Of a stretch of 64,000 nucleotides of DNA, positions 22,629-36,669 are shown piece by piece. The stretch's first letter is position 1, and each line of letters starts with the position of its first letter. This stretch comes from Gossypium raimondii (taxonomy: Eukaryota > Streptophyta > Magnoliopsida > Malvales > Malvaceae): assembly GCF_025698545.1 (NCBI RefSeq), contig NC_068575.1, positions 54,073,980 to 54,137,979 of the forward strand, given 5' to 3'. The position numbers were made by a program, and so were the translations under genes. The notes beneath the pieces were generated by a model. That model saw only the letters and a list, made by a program, of their open reading frames with translations. It was not told where the DNA came from and ran no database searches.

Positions 22629-24404
22629 TACTATTTCTTCTTTTACTTCAGTTCGCCTTATGAATTGCTAAGCTGTGTTTGTTGTTCAGTTTCCGGCGGA
22701 AGAATTGCCTGCCTTGCGAGTTGGGGACTTGGTTCCGTCTTCAGGTGATGGGAAATTAAGGGCCAGGAACAGGCGGCCCAGGTATCATCTAGGAATGGAT
22801 AATAAAGAGGCCCAGAAACTCAGATTTCAGATCCAATGAAACCATAAGTTGTTCCAACATGAAGTCGACGTTTCACTGTACGAGTAAATATTGAGTGAGC
22901 CCCGCGGCGACCACATCACATGCCAATCACTCCAGCAGTAAACCCTTAAAACCTCCCCACTATTACCAGAAAAGTTAAGAACACAACACCGGAAGTTAAA
23001 AAAATCATGAGGTGACTCAGCCCCAGTAAAATGCGGGGTGATTGTAAGAAGGGTAAAACTCAAGTTGCTCTACTAATATACGAGATAGGTTATGTATATT
23101 ATCTTTATTAATTATACGAAAAATATTACACATACTGAAATTATGTTTATAAACAAATTATAAAGTTGAGTGAAACAATGCAAAAACGTACAAGACAATC
23201 CTCACTTTTAGTTTATTTTAAATTATTTGTTTCATTCCCTCTTTTAACTCCTTTATGTTGCTCTTAGCTCTGGTGTTTTAGGGTTTCTTTTAGATTTTTT
23301 TTATTTACCTCACTTTTCTTGTACTTGGATTGAAATTAATGAATTTGGTTTGTTCTACTTTTGAAGATTTTAGCTTCCACTGCTTGCTTCGAATTAAGTG
23401 ACCAAATGTGTACAAATTGCAACTAGCCAAATCCATTCAATGTAAAACATTTTCCAAGTATGTACTTCAAGGAATCAAGGATACAAGAACAACCATTTCC
23501 AAGGCTCATGCTAATACAATTCACTTCAGTTTTTCATAGTAGTAGTGGCCATGATTTTGGCCCATAAAGGCTTAAAAATTACTTACAATGTACTGCGCCA
23601 GGAATAAAACTCCCTTATCATACTAACATTCCATGACCTCCGAATAAATAAAGTTCCATTTTGACAGCTTTGATAAGGTCTAGAGTCGCATGAATCTTTG
23701 CCACTTTTTGTCATTTCCATCACTATAAAGCAGCAACTGAACAAGAACCTGTCTGACAGGATCCGGAAGCCTCGCTATATCTCAAATAAAGCTGAAACGG
23801 GTGGAGATACTGCAGATGGTATATACACAAGCTGAAACTAGAACCAAGCTCAATAAAGCAACATGTAAGCATCTGCCGAAACAAACAAAAGATTACAACT
23901 ACCCCTAGCAGTAAAATTCTGAATAAATTGCGCTGGAGAGAAGAAAGCCTTTAGCATATGACTTCTCAATCAATACCAGCAACAACCAAACATACTAGCG
24001 ATAGCTCGTACATATACCAAATCCACATGGTCGCAGAGAATGAATTCATTACTTAAATCTGACCCTTGATCCTGATCATTTCCAGCCTAACTCCATCTTC
24101 TTCTTAAACCCTTTTCCCCTTCTGCAGTTCCCCGATATAGTATCGCAGCAAATCGAGATAAAAGGAAAAAAAAACAAAACAAATACATGAAATGATTGAA
24201 AATCTATTCCTACTTATTTTCGTCATGATCCAAATATCACAGCCCCACCACCACCTTTCTTGATACTAGATTATTTGTGTTTTTTTGCCTAAGTACCCTT
24301 GTTTCTTACCACCCCCCCCCCTCCCCCCACCCCCCCAAACACAATGCTTATCGTCTTTCATCACCTTAGAATCACTTTCAGTACCAAAAATACTCTTGAT
24401 CAGA
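22629..24404. other. Spacer and 3' UTR of the NYN gene
   Basis: The 5' part (22629-22800) is the release factor promoter. A 78-codon minus frame at 23063-22827 lacks any motif and is not called. 23400-24404 is probably the 3' UTR of the NYN-domain gene. It includes a C-rich tract at about 24310-24337, mostly runs of 6-9 C. Confidence 0.4.
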
Positions 24405-26784
24405 TCAAGCAGCAGTTCCAGTACCCGTTTCAGTAATCGACTCTGCCTCTGGAAGGGTGACTGTAATTGGTTGCCATCCTGATTGATTAAGTGTAATCCA
24501 TTTCTTCATGGAAATTATCATATTCAAGATCAGGAGAGCATCACCTAAAGCATATTCTTCCAAGCATGCCTTTTTTAAAGCCAAAGCCGCTTCATATCTG
24601 CAAATTTGATAAAAATTTAGGCTAAAGGAATCCCACTATAAAACCTAGGGCTGGACTACTAAAAAAGTCAAAACAAGAGAAACAGAGAGAAGATCATCAA
24701 AGCAAAGTTACCTGCATTGAGAAGCCATCATTGCTGATCGTCCAGCAGGGGATGATAAAAACTTTTGTATCCCCTCCCATGTCGTCTTCGAGTACTGATT
24801 AGGGTTCCCACCAATAGGATTGACACACTTCCATAGTTTCTCATTTCTACCAACATACAACTGCATTGAACCTAAAGTTTGCTTCAATACCATATGTTGC
24901 TCAACTGCACTATCCAAAGCCCTCCTTACATCAGTATTGCGGTGTTTTGGATCTCCATAACGAATGCAATCAGTAATGTTCACTTCAGTAGGCATAATTT
25001 TTTCGTTTTTCAGTGTGTTTAATGCAAGTAAGATAACACCAATTAGACCTTGCACATATTCAGATGGTGGTGAGCGTCCTTGAGCTCCCCAAGTGCCATT
25101 GTTAGAAATTGGTGAGGATGATGGAGGTAGAAATTCAGGGCCACGCGGATACCTATTACTAATGTGCTGGCTTGCTTGGCTGTTGTGCGACACATGGCTC
25201 TTTTGCGGTACACTTAAGATACCTTGATTAGGCAATGAATCGATAGAGCTTGTTTTAAACTCTTCTCCGATTCGATGGGGAAAATTAGAAGGTTTTTGAG
25301 CATAATTGGACTGCTGAGAAAAATTTAACTTACCAATATCAGGCATATTTGGTGGGGCCAAATATCTAGGCCCCTCCACTCTAGGAGGCATTGGACGGAA
25401 ACCATGACTTTGTGCATTAGGGGGTAACAAATTATCTTGTGCAGACACTGGTTGCAGAGGAAGGTTATTTGGCCTCAATGAATGAGGATGATGATTTTGA
25501 TGGATGCCCATGAAATTACCATTGTTACTCCCTGAATGGTTAGGATTGCTAGGAAAGAAGTTAGGAGTAGACTTGCTTGCAGAGACAGCAGGGTCACTGC
25601 CACCATAAAATTCATGCGGTGCTTTTTTAAATGACATTGCCTGTGAATATTCTGAATGGTAAGGGTGTCCATTGTTAGTATTTTCTTGAATGATAGTTGT
25701 TGGCGCACTAGAGGCTCTTGACATGCTTGGCTGATAGGGGGTTTTCCTGATATATTTCCCTTTATATTTGCTATCGCCATTCCTTCCAGAACTAGGCACA
25801 TTTTGATTCCCCAATGTACCATTTTCAGAACTGAAAACCATTGGTTGACTATACTGGACCACTTCAGGAATCGGGTTATACATTTCAGGGTTAAAACTAT
25901 TGTGACCATTAGCAAGTTTAGTTGATTCACACCTCGAAAGCGGAGGTCCACCAGCTGAAAGACTCATCCAAAGCCATACACTCTTGGCCGCAGCAACCAG
26001 GGGTGCTGATGCCTTCATAGGCTGCGCCAAGAGAATATTATATCTCCTCATGCGTAACTGATGGAGAGCGTTAGAAAAATCCCTATCGCCGGAAATCAAC
26101 AGATAATTAGCGGGAGCCGGATTATCAACTGCCCAAAACAGCATATCAACTAGAATCTTTTTATCGCTCGCATCTTTCACACCTGCCCATGCAGAAACCT
26201 CAATTAATCAACAACCTTCTTTTTCTATAACATCTTAAGTTCAGAATTTCAAGACAAAAATAAAATAAACCCTCGAGCGGAGGAGCACAGTAAACCATTT
26301 TTTCAAAGATCAGTAGGGAAAAACCACGTTTCTAAAATATTGCCTTAATGTCTCCTGATCATTGCAAAATTAACACAATAAACAGCAATGATTCAAGCTT
26401 TAATTACTATTATTTAAGAAAATTAAGATATAAAGGAAGTTAGGTGGTGTTGATTATGTTACCAGCGGGGACATGATTGAGTGCGATGCCGGTGCTTGAA
26501 AGCGCCTGCTGTACAGAAGAAGGAATCCGATTGGTGTCGCCGTAGGCGGAGATGGAAACGGGCCCACAGTAGTTCATCTTAACCAGCGCCGAACTAATGT
26601 TCTGCGCGATCGCGTGCGGGTCGCAATGTTTAGGGACCTGGCAGTTCTCTATGTCCCACCAAACCGACGTCTTCGCCGCAACGTACTGAGATTCAGCCGC
26701 GCCTCCACCAAAGGGTGGGGCAGCCGCGGCTGCCGAGGTGGCAACGACGGCGGAGGTGATTGGTCCGGTTACATCTCCTCCCAT
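24405..26784 (-). CDS. NYN-domain (MARF1/limkain-b1-like) protein, three exons
   Basis: Exons: 26784-26463, 26182-24712, 24597-24405, with GT-AG introns and consistent phases; 661 residues. The NYN (PIN-like) nuclease fold spans about residues 39-180: WWDIEN (Asp44), YGD (83), LVDML (Asp120) and SGDRDF (Asp140, Asp142) give the acidic set expected for metal-dependent RNA cleavage. About residues 190-480 are low-complexity, rich in Asn, Ser, Pro and Gln, likely disordered. About 485-570 ([20 protein letters not shown] and on) resembles a LOTUS/OST-HTH-type winged helix, an RNA-binding module found in the same family. Likely an RNA-processing or RNA-decay protein; target unknown. An in-frame ATG at 26835 would add 17 residues; I prefer MGGDV at 26784. 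The promoter is unremarkable. Confidence 0.88.
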
Positions 26785-26835
26785 GAGTGGCGCACGATAG
26801 AATGGTAAAAAAAAAAAGACAGTAGCTAGGCGCAA

Positions 26836-29800
26836 GATAGCATCAAAGAGAACTAAAGAAAAAATTGGCTTGGGTTGTTTGCTTCCCTTTGCCTCTGCTC
26901 TGCTTTGAATTGCTTAGCTCTGATCTTCTCTTATATTATTTTGCTTGCTCTGCTTTCGAGTGAGTCTTGAAGACTAAAGATGATGAATCTCTACTTTGCT
27001 TTGTGCTTTTGCTTAAGCCTAGTTTGGTGAAGGATCTAATTTCTAATATAGATAAGAAGGGGGGGTTCGTGGTTGTAAGTTTTCTAACCCTTTGATTACG
27101 CTTGTGGGGTGAGACTTGGAATATATGTACACTCAACCATTCAACACGGCATTTAAAAGTCTTTTTCTTTTCTTTTCTTTTTTTATCTTCTCCTTTTCGC
27201 TGATTAACGCGGCACTGCGTTAACTGCACCAATGGTTGTTGGTTGAGATTGAATGCACTAAGGCATGGTGTAGGGAGAACGCCAAATGGTCAATCGACGC
27301 CTCATCTTCCCTCTTTTTTTCTTTTAAGAATGGCTTAATATATTTTGAGTTTCACAATTTTTAAAATTTTCCTATTAATTTTCCTATTAATTTTATTAAT
27401 AGAATATATTTATTTTTATTGTAATTTTATATAATTTTATGTTTAATTCATTAAATACAATTTGATTATTGTGAAGTCTTCTTTCAATTTTTAAAATTAA
27501 TTTAATAAAAATAATTGATAATATTATTTAACTTTTCATTGAAAATAATCTTAAAATCTAAATTAAATACTAAAGTTAATATTATTACCTTCACATACTA
27601 TAACTTTTCTCAAAAATAGATACCACGTTAAATTAAAAAAGACAGATATCACATTTAAGAAAAGTATCAAAATTTAAATATTAAATAATATATTAAATTT
27701 TTAAATGATATGTGCTAGGTCTTTAAACTTCATTCATTGCTTGGATCTCGCAAAGAAAGTTCAGGAAACATAGTACAATACATCTCATCTTCCGAGTATT
27801 TTTCAATATTATGAAATTTTATTTTCCAAATAAGGATATTTTTATTCTTATTTCTAAAAACAATCTTATTTTTCAAGTATATAAAATTTTAATTTTTTAT
27901 ATTAAAATCATATATAAACCACAATTTAAAATACAAATATGTGTTTAGAAATAAATATAATAAATAATCAAACGTATAATTTAAAACTAATTAATAATAA
28001 CACATAAAATATATACAATTGTTGAAATTAATAAAATGTGATCAATAAAAATACCAAAATAATTCTTTAGATGATAGGTAAAATAACGGTTTTATTATCC
28101 TAAGTAGTATGAGTTCAAATCCTTCAATATGCATATATATTTTTTGTTTTTAAATAAAAAACTAAAATTCCTCAAATGATATTATTTATTTTAATTACAA
28201 AAATATATTTTTATAATTTTTTAACCGAATTAATATTTAATTGACGCTAACTCAATTAAAAATTTAAATAATAAGATAAACTAAAGAATTTATCATACGC
28301 ATATACACATCAAAATCATAAAATCATCACTTGGAACCATTGCTTGCAGGTGCCTCACGCAAGAATCATAACTCGTAGCAAGCCCTAGTTTGTACTTTTA
28401 AGATATTTATTATATTTTCTTATTCAAATAATAATGGAAGTTTCTTTTCAAAATATAACTACTTTCTAAATTTATTATTTTCTCGTCGTCTACACTCGTT
28501 GCAAGAGTTTTCACTAATCATATTGAACTTTTGATTTTTTTTTAAAAACCCTTGAAGTCTCAGTCTCAACCTATATAATCAAATTATTTAAGTATCCACC
28601 TATGAAACTATTTTTATTTAAAGTTATATTAAATTATATCACATTTATTGTATAAATAAAAGTGTTAATATGATACCTTACATAATTAATTCATATTATA
28701 TCATATAATTTTTATTTGTATCTAATTTATTAGTATAATATTATATCATATTATATCTTTTTTATTTGTGTATCTAATTTCTATTATAAATAGATTATGT
28801 AACCCAATGTAAATTAAAAGTAATAATTTTCTTTCACACTGAAATTCATTCATTTTTCTCTTTTTAAGTTTGTAACAAAAATAAAACATTTTAAAATTTT
28901 ATTCAACATTGATTATACGCAGAGCGGTAAAGAACATAAATATAAATATTTCTTGATACATGTTCAATCCTTATATATATATGGTTTTAATTGTTTCATG
29001 TAAAGAATATATAAAAATATAAAAGACAAACATCATTATAATAATATTAATTATCATTTTTAAAAATAAGTATACCAATATTTTCTCAATTGAGTTAGTA
29101 TTAGGTGACACCAACTCAATAAAAATTTTATAATAAATATAAATACTTGTTGAATTTTGTATCTAGTAATAGTGATCGCGATAGCATAAAAATTATTAAT
29201 GAATGCCACAATATCCTCTAATAAAATAGAATATTAAGCGCTTAAGCACATTCAAATCTAAATCATCCAATGTGTTACAACAACAATGCCATCCAAACTA
29301 AGATTTAGTCGGCTCTAAAATTAGTTAAGTAATTATAAACTTGATATCTATAGAGCTTGAAATATTATAAATTTCTTAAGTGAAATAATAATTAGCAATC
29401 TGTGATCTTTGAATTGATAGCATCTTTTGCAACAAACCCTCGAAGTGAAAAGCATTGGGAAGTTAATTTGCTATTATTATTTTCAATAATAGTAAATAAA
29501 GTTTTAATTGTGTGACAAATGTTATATTGTTTAATTAGAGTAAAGCATTGCTGATGTATTTATTTAGATAGTTAATTAGACTAAAGCAGTATTAGTATAA
29601 ACAAGGTTGTATTGTTTTACCTAATCAGCAAATTATTGCCGGCCCCAAGGAGAAGCTTTTGTAATTTATTCATTAACACCTCACTCGGGGGCCGGTCCTC
29701 GCACCCAACTCCAACTGTAGACTGTTACTAAAGATGCGTCGTTGCATATGACACGACATACATATCCGAAAACCCAACGAATCCCCCCACCAATCCATTA

Positions 29801-30340
29801 TTCTTTTCTCAAATGTTCAAACAAAGCATTTGGGTCCGGCAATCATACCCCACTCTTTCCATCTCTAAACTTATATTTTTCTACATCATCAATCATTAAT
29901 TCCTACCCCAAGAATGCTGCAACCCGGAATTGTATCTTTTTAACTATTTTCTCATCCCTTTCTTCTAATACTCACCAACCTAACCCGATGAATGAAGTTT
30001 CTATATGCCTTACTGCCATTTTTTTTCTTTCTCTTTCTACACGATTTTCTTGTAATCCAAGCAACCAAAGGTGCGAAACCATTACTAAAGTAAAGGACAA
30101 GATGAGCATAAGAGGAAGAAAGGTTAGGAATAATTTAGAAAAAGAAAATATGCAAAGAAAGAAAAAAATTTACGCATTATTAACAAATTGAACACAAAGT
30201 ATATAATGCATGCATATGGAACTTTGAATAAACAAATTGTCATCACTTTCTAGAGTTCGTCCCCTCATTATATATTTTGAATGCTTCAAAGTGAGTGCAC
30301 TTCCGCACACACAGGCGCAGAGAGATAGAAAGGGAGAGGA
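26836..30340. other. Long AT-rich spacer without a supported gene
   Basis: The NYN gene's 5' UTR and promoter occupy the first few hundred bases. 27300-29640 is very AT-rich and holds no coding sequence. A tRNA-like B box (GAGTTCAAATCC, 28111-28122) hints at an old SINE. A 149-codon plus-strand frame at 29742-30191 has no known motif, no visible neighbouring exons and a composition like its surroundings; I do not call it. Confidence 0.4.
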
Positions 30341-30382
30341 AATGAGTGTGTGCGTGCGTGTGTGTGTGTGAGAGAGAGAGGT
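30341..30382 (+). repeat. Compound microsatellite (GT)n(GA)n
   Basis: Alternating GTGTGTGCGTGCGTGTGTGT followed by GAGAGAGAGAG. It lies just outside the 3' end of the kinase pseudogene. Confidence 0.9.
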
Positions 30383-30419
30383 GATTGGTGTTTCACCTGA
30401 AGGTCCAGGTCAAGCATTT

Positions 30420-32165
30420 AACAGAGGCTGAAGAGCTTTGACAACAATGCTAATAGTTGGCCGAAAATCAGCTTCAAATTGCACACACAATGCAGAAACA
30501 GCTGCCATCTGCAATCTAAACAACTAAATGCTTTAGAGATGGATGAAATTGATATCCAGGAGCAAATAACATGTGCCAGCTCTTTCATCTTTCTCTAGCG
30601 AATAAGAATACAAAATTAAAAAGGTATTTGGGTCAATGCAGCCTCTTAATTTAGCATTACTTGAAAACTTGAGGAAGGAGGAACATTAACAGAGAACATG
30701 TGCTAATAGAAACACAGACACTACCAGGTGCAACTAAGCATTTTAATGCCTTCGCAACAACCTTGGGAGCATTCTCCACCTAGTCTTTGATCAACAAACT
30801 GCCTAATCTTGTTTGCACAAAGATTTGGTGTAGCATAACACAACTCACAACTCATTAATCAGTCATGTCTGAAATGTTTAATGATGAAACGCAGGCTGAA
30901 TATAAGAATATAAGTAACAGAAATGTCATAAGACTTCGTTGTCCATGAGGTAAAGTATGATCAATAGGTTTTTTTCCCAGTCAGAAGCTCAAGCAGCAGA
31001 ACACCAAAGCTGTACACATCACTCTTGACATTTAATTGCCCATATTTGCCAATTGTAATAAAAAGACAGGCAGGGTTCAAGATGATCATTCTGAAATTAA
31101 TTTATATAAGGGAAAACTAAGGATATTAAGTTTAGGCTTTTAGCAAGAAACATCTCAGTAATCAAATAAGAACTACTCAACTATAAGGCTTAGAGCAATT
31201 TATGATTGTTATATAAAATACGGTGTCATAAGATGTAGAGCAACTTTCTCCAAAGCCACTTATCATCAACAAGCAAAATGATCTTTGAAAAAATAAATAA
31301 AATAGATGGTAGTACAAAAAGCATTCACTATAACTCAGGAGCATGATAACCAACAGTTCCAAGTATACGAGTAAGATGAAGACGGGCTGCAATATTAGGA
31401 ATACAATCAGCAATATTTGCCACATCATCAAATACTAGCACATTGCAAGACTTACCGTCACAATGAATGATGCGAGGATCAGCCTTCTCGTGCAAGTACT
31501 CAAGCCCTTTTGCAGCTACTACGGTAATTTTTTCTCTTTGTGCCCATGTCAGAACAGGGCATGGCTGAGCTCCCTCAACACCTTTTCTTCCTGCATTAAA
31601 GGAAATGTAGCAATAAAATAAATATTACCAACCGCTACAACAGACTTTGTTTCCATATAGGGAGTAACTTCAAGCACCATTACACTCCTCAACAGTTTTC
31701 AACTTTGTATAACTGGAGCAATAAATGAAGCATCTTCACACATACCATGGAGAATATCATGCAATGAGCCATTAGATGAAACTCATGGGCAAGTATACGG
31801 GAGCTCCCATCAATACAGTAACCAAGCAACTGGACAAAGTTCTACCATAGAAACTTAAAAATACACGCACAAATGGATATAGAGCTGAAACTCTAAAACT
31901 AATTTTGAAGAAGGGTTAAATGCAATGAATTAACACTGTCGGTTGAACCTAGGTCAAAAACCCAATCATCAGGTTGCTTACTGGCATCTAACTTCTTTTA
32001 TGGCTGAAGCCTGTCCAGTCTTGAGTCTATAATAAACTCGACCGTATGAACTTTCTCCAATCAAAGAATTTGTACCAAAGTTATCACTTATCTGTGATTT
32101 CCTTCAATTCATCTGCTGGAATAGCAAGGGCTTCAATAGGCTGAAACCTTCACAATTTAAGCATT
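30420..32165 (-). pseudogene. Decayed PTI1-like protein kinase gene
   Basis: Minus-strand pieces in order give a PTI1-type kinase. [10 protein letters not shown] and [18 protein letters not shown] (about 32150-32010) are followed by the lysine region [24 protein letters not shown] lies near 31850-31780. A piece at 31592-31328 runs from [16 protein letters not shown] through [17 protein letters not shown] to [10 protein letters not shown], then TAG at 31330-31328. QLNVKSDVYSFGVLLLELLTG is near 31030-30960, NLCANKIRQFVDQRLG near 30835-30780, and [20 protein letters not shown] near 30505-30430. Defects: a short duplication (GATAAGT) shifts the frame after EITD; the catalytic HRD is HCD; the DFG-type loop reads DCI; and there are in-frame stops. 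Introns remain, so this is a decayed duplicate, not a retrocopy. 5' exons beyond 32165 are not visible. Confidence 0.85.
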
Positions 32166-33495
32166 CTTTGATGCAGTTTCCTGCATAACATCATTTCCTG
32201 CATGATCAAATTCAACCGAGATTACAGCAATAGCTTCAGTACAGCTAACAAAAGGTATATCCAAACATATATGCAAAGGATAATATTAGAACAGACATGT
32301 ATTAGTAGTAAAACAAAATAGGTAGGAAAAAAAAAAGACATATATCCTGCATTCCTGCTAATAAGAATCTAAAAGCATAGAATAAATTAATAAATAAATT
32401 ATTACTAAACTCCAACTGAATATTTACATAAGCACCAAAGGAGTTTATGCTATCCTACTTTTCTCGATACAGTAATATCGAGTAAATAAAAAGACAGAGA
32501 TGCATTGTTATCAGGCTTGATCTGAATTTCAACCAACTGCTGAATGTTTAATCATATATTGGTCTCTATAAATCTAAATAGAAGGCCCCAAAGCAGACTC
32601 TCATTTCTTTTAGCATAATGAGCATTTCCATTCAAGATCTGAATAAGGCATAAAACCAAAAACAAAACAGAACCCCTAGGACTGCATATGAGATTAATTC
32701 TGTAAATTCACAAAATTGTAGCATTTCATTCTTACATATAAAAAGAGAGGTAAGATGAGTTAAACCTTTCATCGGTTCATCCAAATGCAGCATAAAATAC
32801 ACAAACATCCAAAGCAATCACATGAATTTATGCTCACAATCAAACTTGAAATGGCACATGCATGAAAACACATTAGAAATGAAGTTAGCTTAGGTTTTTT
32901 AGCCATGGCAACAGATTGAAAATGTCAGAAATCCACAACTCACCAACTATTAGAACCTACTATTAGAATAAAAGGACGAAAGTAAAATTAAAGTAGAAAA
33001 AGTTTATGTAAAATATCACCTGATATTTGACGCCGATGAAGTGAAGCAAGTACTTATAGCTGGACCAGTCCAATACGAGACTATACGTATTAGTTAAGCG
33101 GGAGGTCTGAGACGCTGAACCCAGCGAAAGCTGCGTACATTTGGCGAAAACCGATGGGTGTGTGGGATGAAATGTAACATCAGAGTCTTGACTTTTTTGC
33201 TTGCAGTTTCCCTTAGATTGCGTTATTGCATGATTTATCTATACATATACGTTCTCTTTTTTTCTTTTTTTCTTCTTTTTTCTGTTCTACACTGAGGTAG
33301 CCAGACTTGACTCTGCAGCAATGTTAGCTAAAATACGCGTAACTTAAATCGGAATAGAGAGCATTAATTATCCAAAACCTAATTCAATAGGGTGGTCTAG
33401 TAAGAACAGAATACAATTTAGTTATTCAATAGGGTAGTCTTCTTGTACCAATAAAAAACTAGTCATTTTCTTCTTTTTTCTGGATAAAGAAGACC
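32166..33495. other. Former 5' region of the kinase pseudogene
   Basis: No coding sequence is seen. A less AT-rich patch at 33010-33200 may be the old first exon or promoter. The remainder is AT-rich. Confidence 0.35.
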
Positions 33496-33700
33496 AAAGA
33501 AGACATTATATCATTATCCTTCGAGCAGCAACCTGCCCCTCAACATCACTTTGTAAGAGAGTCATCACCTCTAATGGAGGATCCTGGATTATACGAACTC
33601 CCAACATCTGCGACCGTGCTACGTTAGGCATGTAGTCCGCCACTGTGTTCGCTTCCCTGTAGATATGTTTGACCCGAATTTCCCAATCTCCTTGATTCCT
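33496..33700 (-). pseudogene. LINE remnant: C-terminal RNase H-like fragment
   Basis: The minus strand reads NQGDWEIRVKHIYREANTVA, then DYMPNVARSQMLGVR and DPPLEVMTLLQSDVEG. The IYREANxVAD motif is the end of the RNase H-like domain (RVT_3) found at the 3' end of plant L1-type LINEs and in related host genes. Only about 65 residues survive and no reverse transcriptase is nearby. An old truncated insertion is the likeliest reading. Confidence 0.6.
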
Positions 33701-36639
33701 TTAATAGTAACGAAATACAATTTAGTGAAAGGTAAAACATTTATATAATTTACATATATATGTCAATTGAATTAAAATGATATATTTTCCTATAGTTTAC
33801 ATATAAAAATAATTTATTTTCATAAATTTTATGATAAAATTTTATAAAACAACCGGTCATAAAAAAGGAATTTATGACCAACTACTTAATTTGATTTACG
33901 ATTAATTGATAAAAAAATTAAATTAAATTTAAAACATATTTTATTTATGAAAAGTTAAATAAATAACTTGCGCCTCTTTTTTATTTTCTCCGATTCTCAT
34001 GAAAGCTTTTAGGTTTGTTTGCTTAGTGGATTGCTGCAAATTGCATTTATTTTCTCTATTTCTCATAAAAGCTTTTAGATTTGTTTGCTAGTGGAACAGT
34101 AATTCCATCAAATTAGATCACATCCACGTTTAGGATCGAGTGTTCCAATACGTGAGTCGTAACACAAATAAAGATTTAGGTACCATAGCTCTATATATAT
34201 TTGGGCTGCAAGGATTTAAATTCAAAATTCATCGGATTAAGTTACATGCCTTTTCTTGTTCTAGAATAATGAAAATGTATTTGATTACAATAGTTAAGTT
34301 AGGCCTAAGTAACCACCCAATCAACCACACTATTTTAGTTTTAATGATAATGCATAAAAGATATTTTTACACATAAGGGATGACTTTAATCTTGCATGAA
34401 ATCGTAGTTATTTCCTTCAAAATTATGACTATTTCAAGGTAATTAGATTTAATGATCACATATTGTCATCCAATTTTCAAGATAATCACTTAGACCTCAA
34501 TGATTAAGGAGCTAGAGCAAAGTCATCTTATCATCGCTATCAATCATCTGACCCTTTTTACCTCGGAACACAAGTATTAAACCAACTTAGTTATTGTGAT
34601 TATCAAACATTGTGCTGTAGTCCAACTTGAGCACTATTGGAAGAGAAGGATTCCATTAAGTAGAGGGTACCCTTGACGTCCAAGTGCTAGTTGGAAAATG
34701 ATAGCAACTACAAAATTCAGCTGATTCTTTATTTTGAGCCAAAGTTGGAGGAGATTCACCTTATTACCTTCAAAAACCTTCATTTCTTGCTTTTCAAACT
34801 TCCGTACAAATGAAAGCCACTAAGTCAAGACCGTCAACTTGGTTATGATTGTTAAACATCTTAACGATGTGGATCCACAAGTCAAGACAATATCAAAACC
34901 TAGAGTGGATGGGTTATATCCAAACTTAGAGCAACTCCAAATAACCTTAGCTAAAGGACAAAAGAAAAGCTAAGTGTTCATTAGGTTCCACATCATACTC
35001 TTACATCTATGGCATTTCTCCATACTGGCTTTATGTAGTTTAAGGAAACTCTCTTTTGAAGCAATGGCATCTCAATAACATCTCCAAATAAAATTTTATA
35101 ATTTTTGTGGGTATTTAAGTTTTCACATGATATTCTAAACTGTTTGTCTATCTTTCATATTTCTAGATGGATAGGGATATCTTAGGGAAGCAGACATATC
35201 CTAATTTAATTGAATAGTTTTATCTCTAGTGAAAGTGCCATACTAATCGATCTTCAATGAAATCAGAATTTACGAGAAAAATTTGAATCAATATTTCATA
35301 AAGAGAGAAAAATTTATTGAGAAGTTCATCATTCCAACAACGACGATCATGATGAATTAACTCATTTACCATAAATGTGCTTTAGATATATGGCATTTTA
35401 CTATTACTAACTCTACTTTAAGAATTATTAAACTTTAATTTTTTTACTAATAATTATTTCTTGAATAGATATGGACTATAATTATATAGATATAATTTTT
35501 GGGTCATAATATATATATATATATAGATATAATCTGTAATTTTAATATATAAACATGTCATTTTAATTATTAATTTTACATTGTTTATATAAAGTTCACT
35601 TTCTTGTGTTATTTTCATTATTATGATTTGAAAAGTCCTAAAATATTATAAAATAAAACCTTAAAAGAAAGTAGTTTCACGCATCAAAGAATATATACAT
35701 ACGCATATGTTATCATGAAGCATGGTTGTGTCTATTTTAAGGGTTACTGGTTTTAGTGTTGGTGGATAGAGAGAGCCTCTAAACAATATTAAGGGCTTTG
35801 GCAAGATTTTTGATAAATTACTAGGTATATTTTTAAATTGTTGACAATTTGTTACGTATATGTGTTTGTTTATATATTAAATTAGATTATGCTTATTTGT
35901 TCTCTCTTGCTTTTGAGAAGTGGAACATTTTCAAGCTCAAATTGGCTCACCTGCTTAAGGTCTTGTCATTTTTAACAATGTGTTACTTCTTTCTTGAGTT
36001 TTCCTCCTCTGCGTGGGTTTTAAGATAGCTTCTCCCAATTATTGACAAAAGGCTTCATGAAAAGATTTTTTTGCACAATCAAGGGATCTAAGAAATCTCA
36101 ATCGTTTAAAAAAAATTAAGTGTCAAAAGCAAACAAATTCAAGAAAAGGTCTTATACAAAAAGATGGAAAGTCACTTTTGTGGCTTAGAAGCGTAGGTGA
36201 CATAAGATCTAGACTTGGACCGTCTTAGATGCTCTTAGATACTTTATGAGAAACCCCTAAACTCATGATGTTATTTGGAATCTTTTCCTTTTGTTTGTAT
36301 GAGATTAATGTTAAAAACCACCGACACTTTAGGCCACCTTACCTTTGGTTTAATCACTATGAAAGAAATTGGATTCTTATTTCAACGCACTAGAGGAGAG
36401 TTACTAGGAGCTAGTGACTAGTGGCTTTTTAGGCTTTGGTTGAACATGACTTATGAGGTCTTGATTGATGTCCTTGTTTGGATGTTCTTTGCTTGGTTAT
36501 ATTGATTGTTTTTGTTTGTTCTGCCATATTTTTATCTTCCTAGCTTGTTGTTGTTTCTTTGTTTAGTGTATTTTTTTGTGTGACTCATAACCTCTCTTTT
36601 ATGATGCATTCATAGCTTGAAATTAAATGAATGTTGGCT
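33701..36639. other. AT-rich spacer, nothing recognised
   Basis: No open frame above background, no RNA gene and no clear repeat. A TA dinucleotide run is at about 35507-35524. Parts of 34600-36600 may be the remains of the LINE whose RNase H end lies at 36670, but I could not confirm this. Confidence 0.35.
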
Positions 36640-36669
36640 TTCTAAATATATATATACAAGTAAATTGTA

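Noticed and set aside
22827-23063. 78-codon minus-strand frame upstream of the release factor
   Set aside because: No family motif; likely chance in a less AT-rich promoter region.
29742-30191. 149-codon plus-strand frame
   Set aside because: Low-complexity Ser/Thr/Asn content, no motif, no promoter or neighbouring exon seen. Length alone is not enough.
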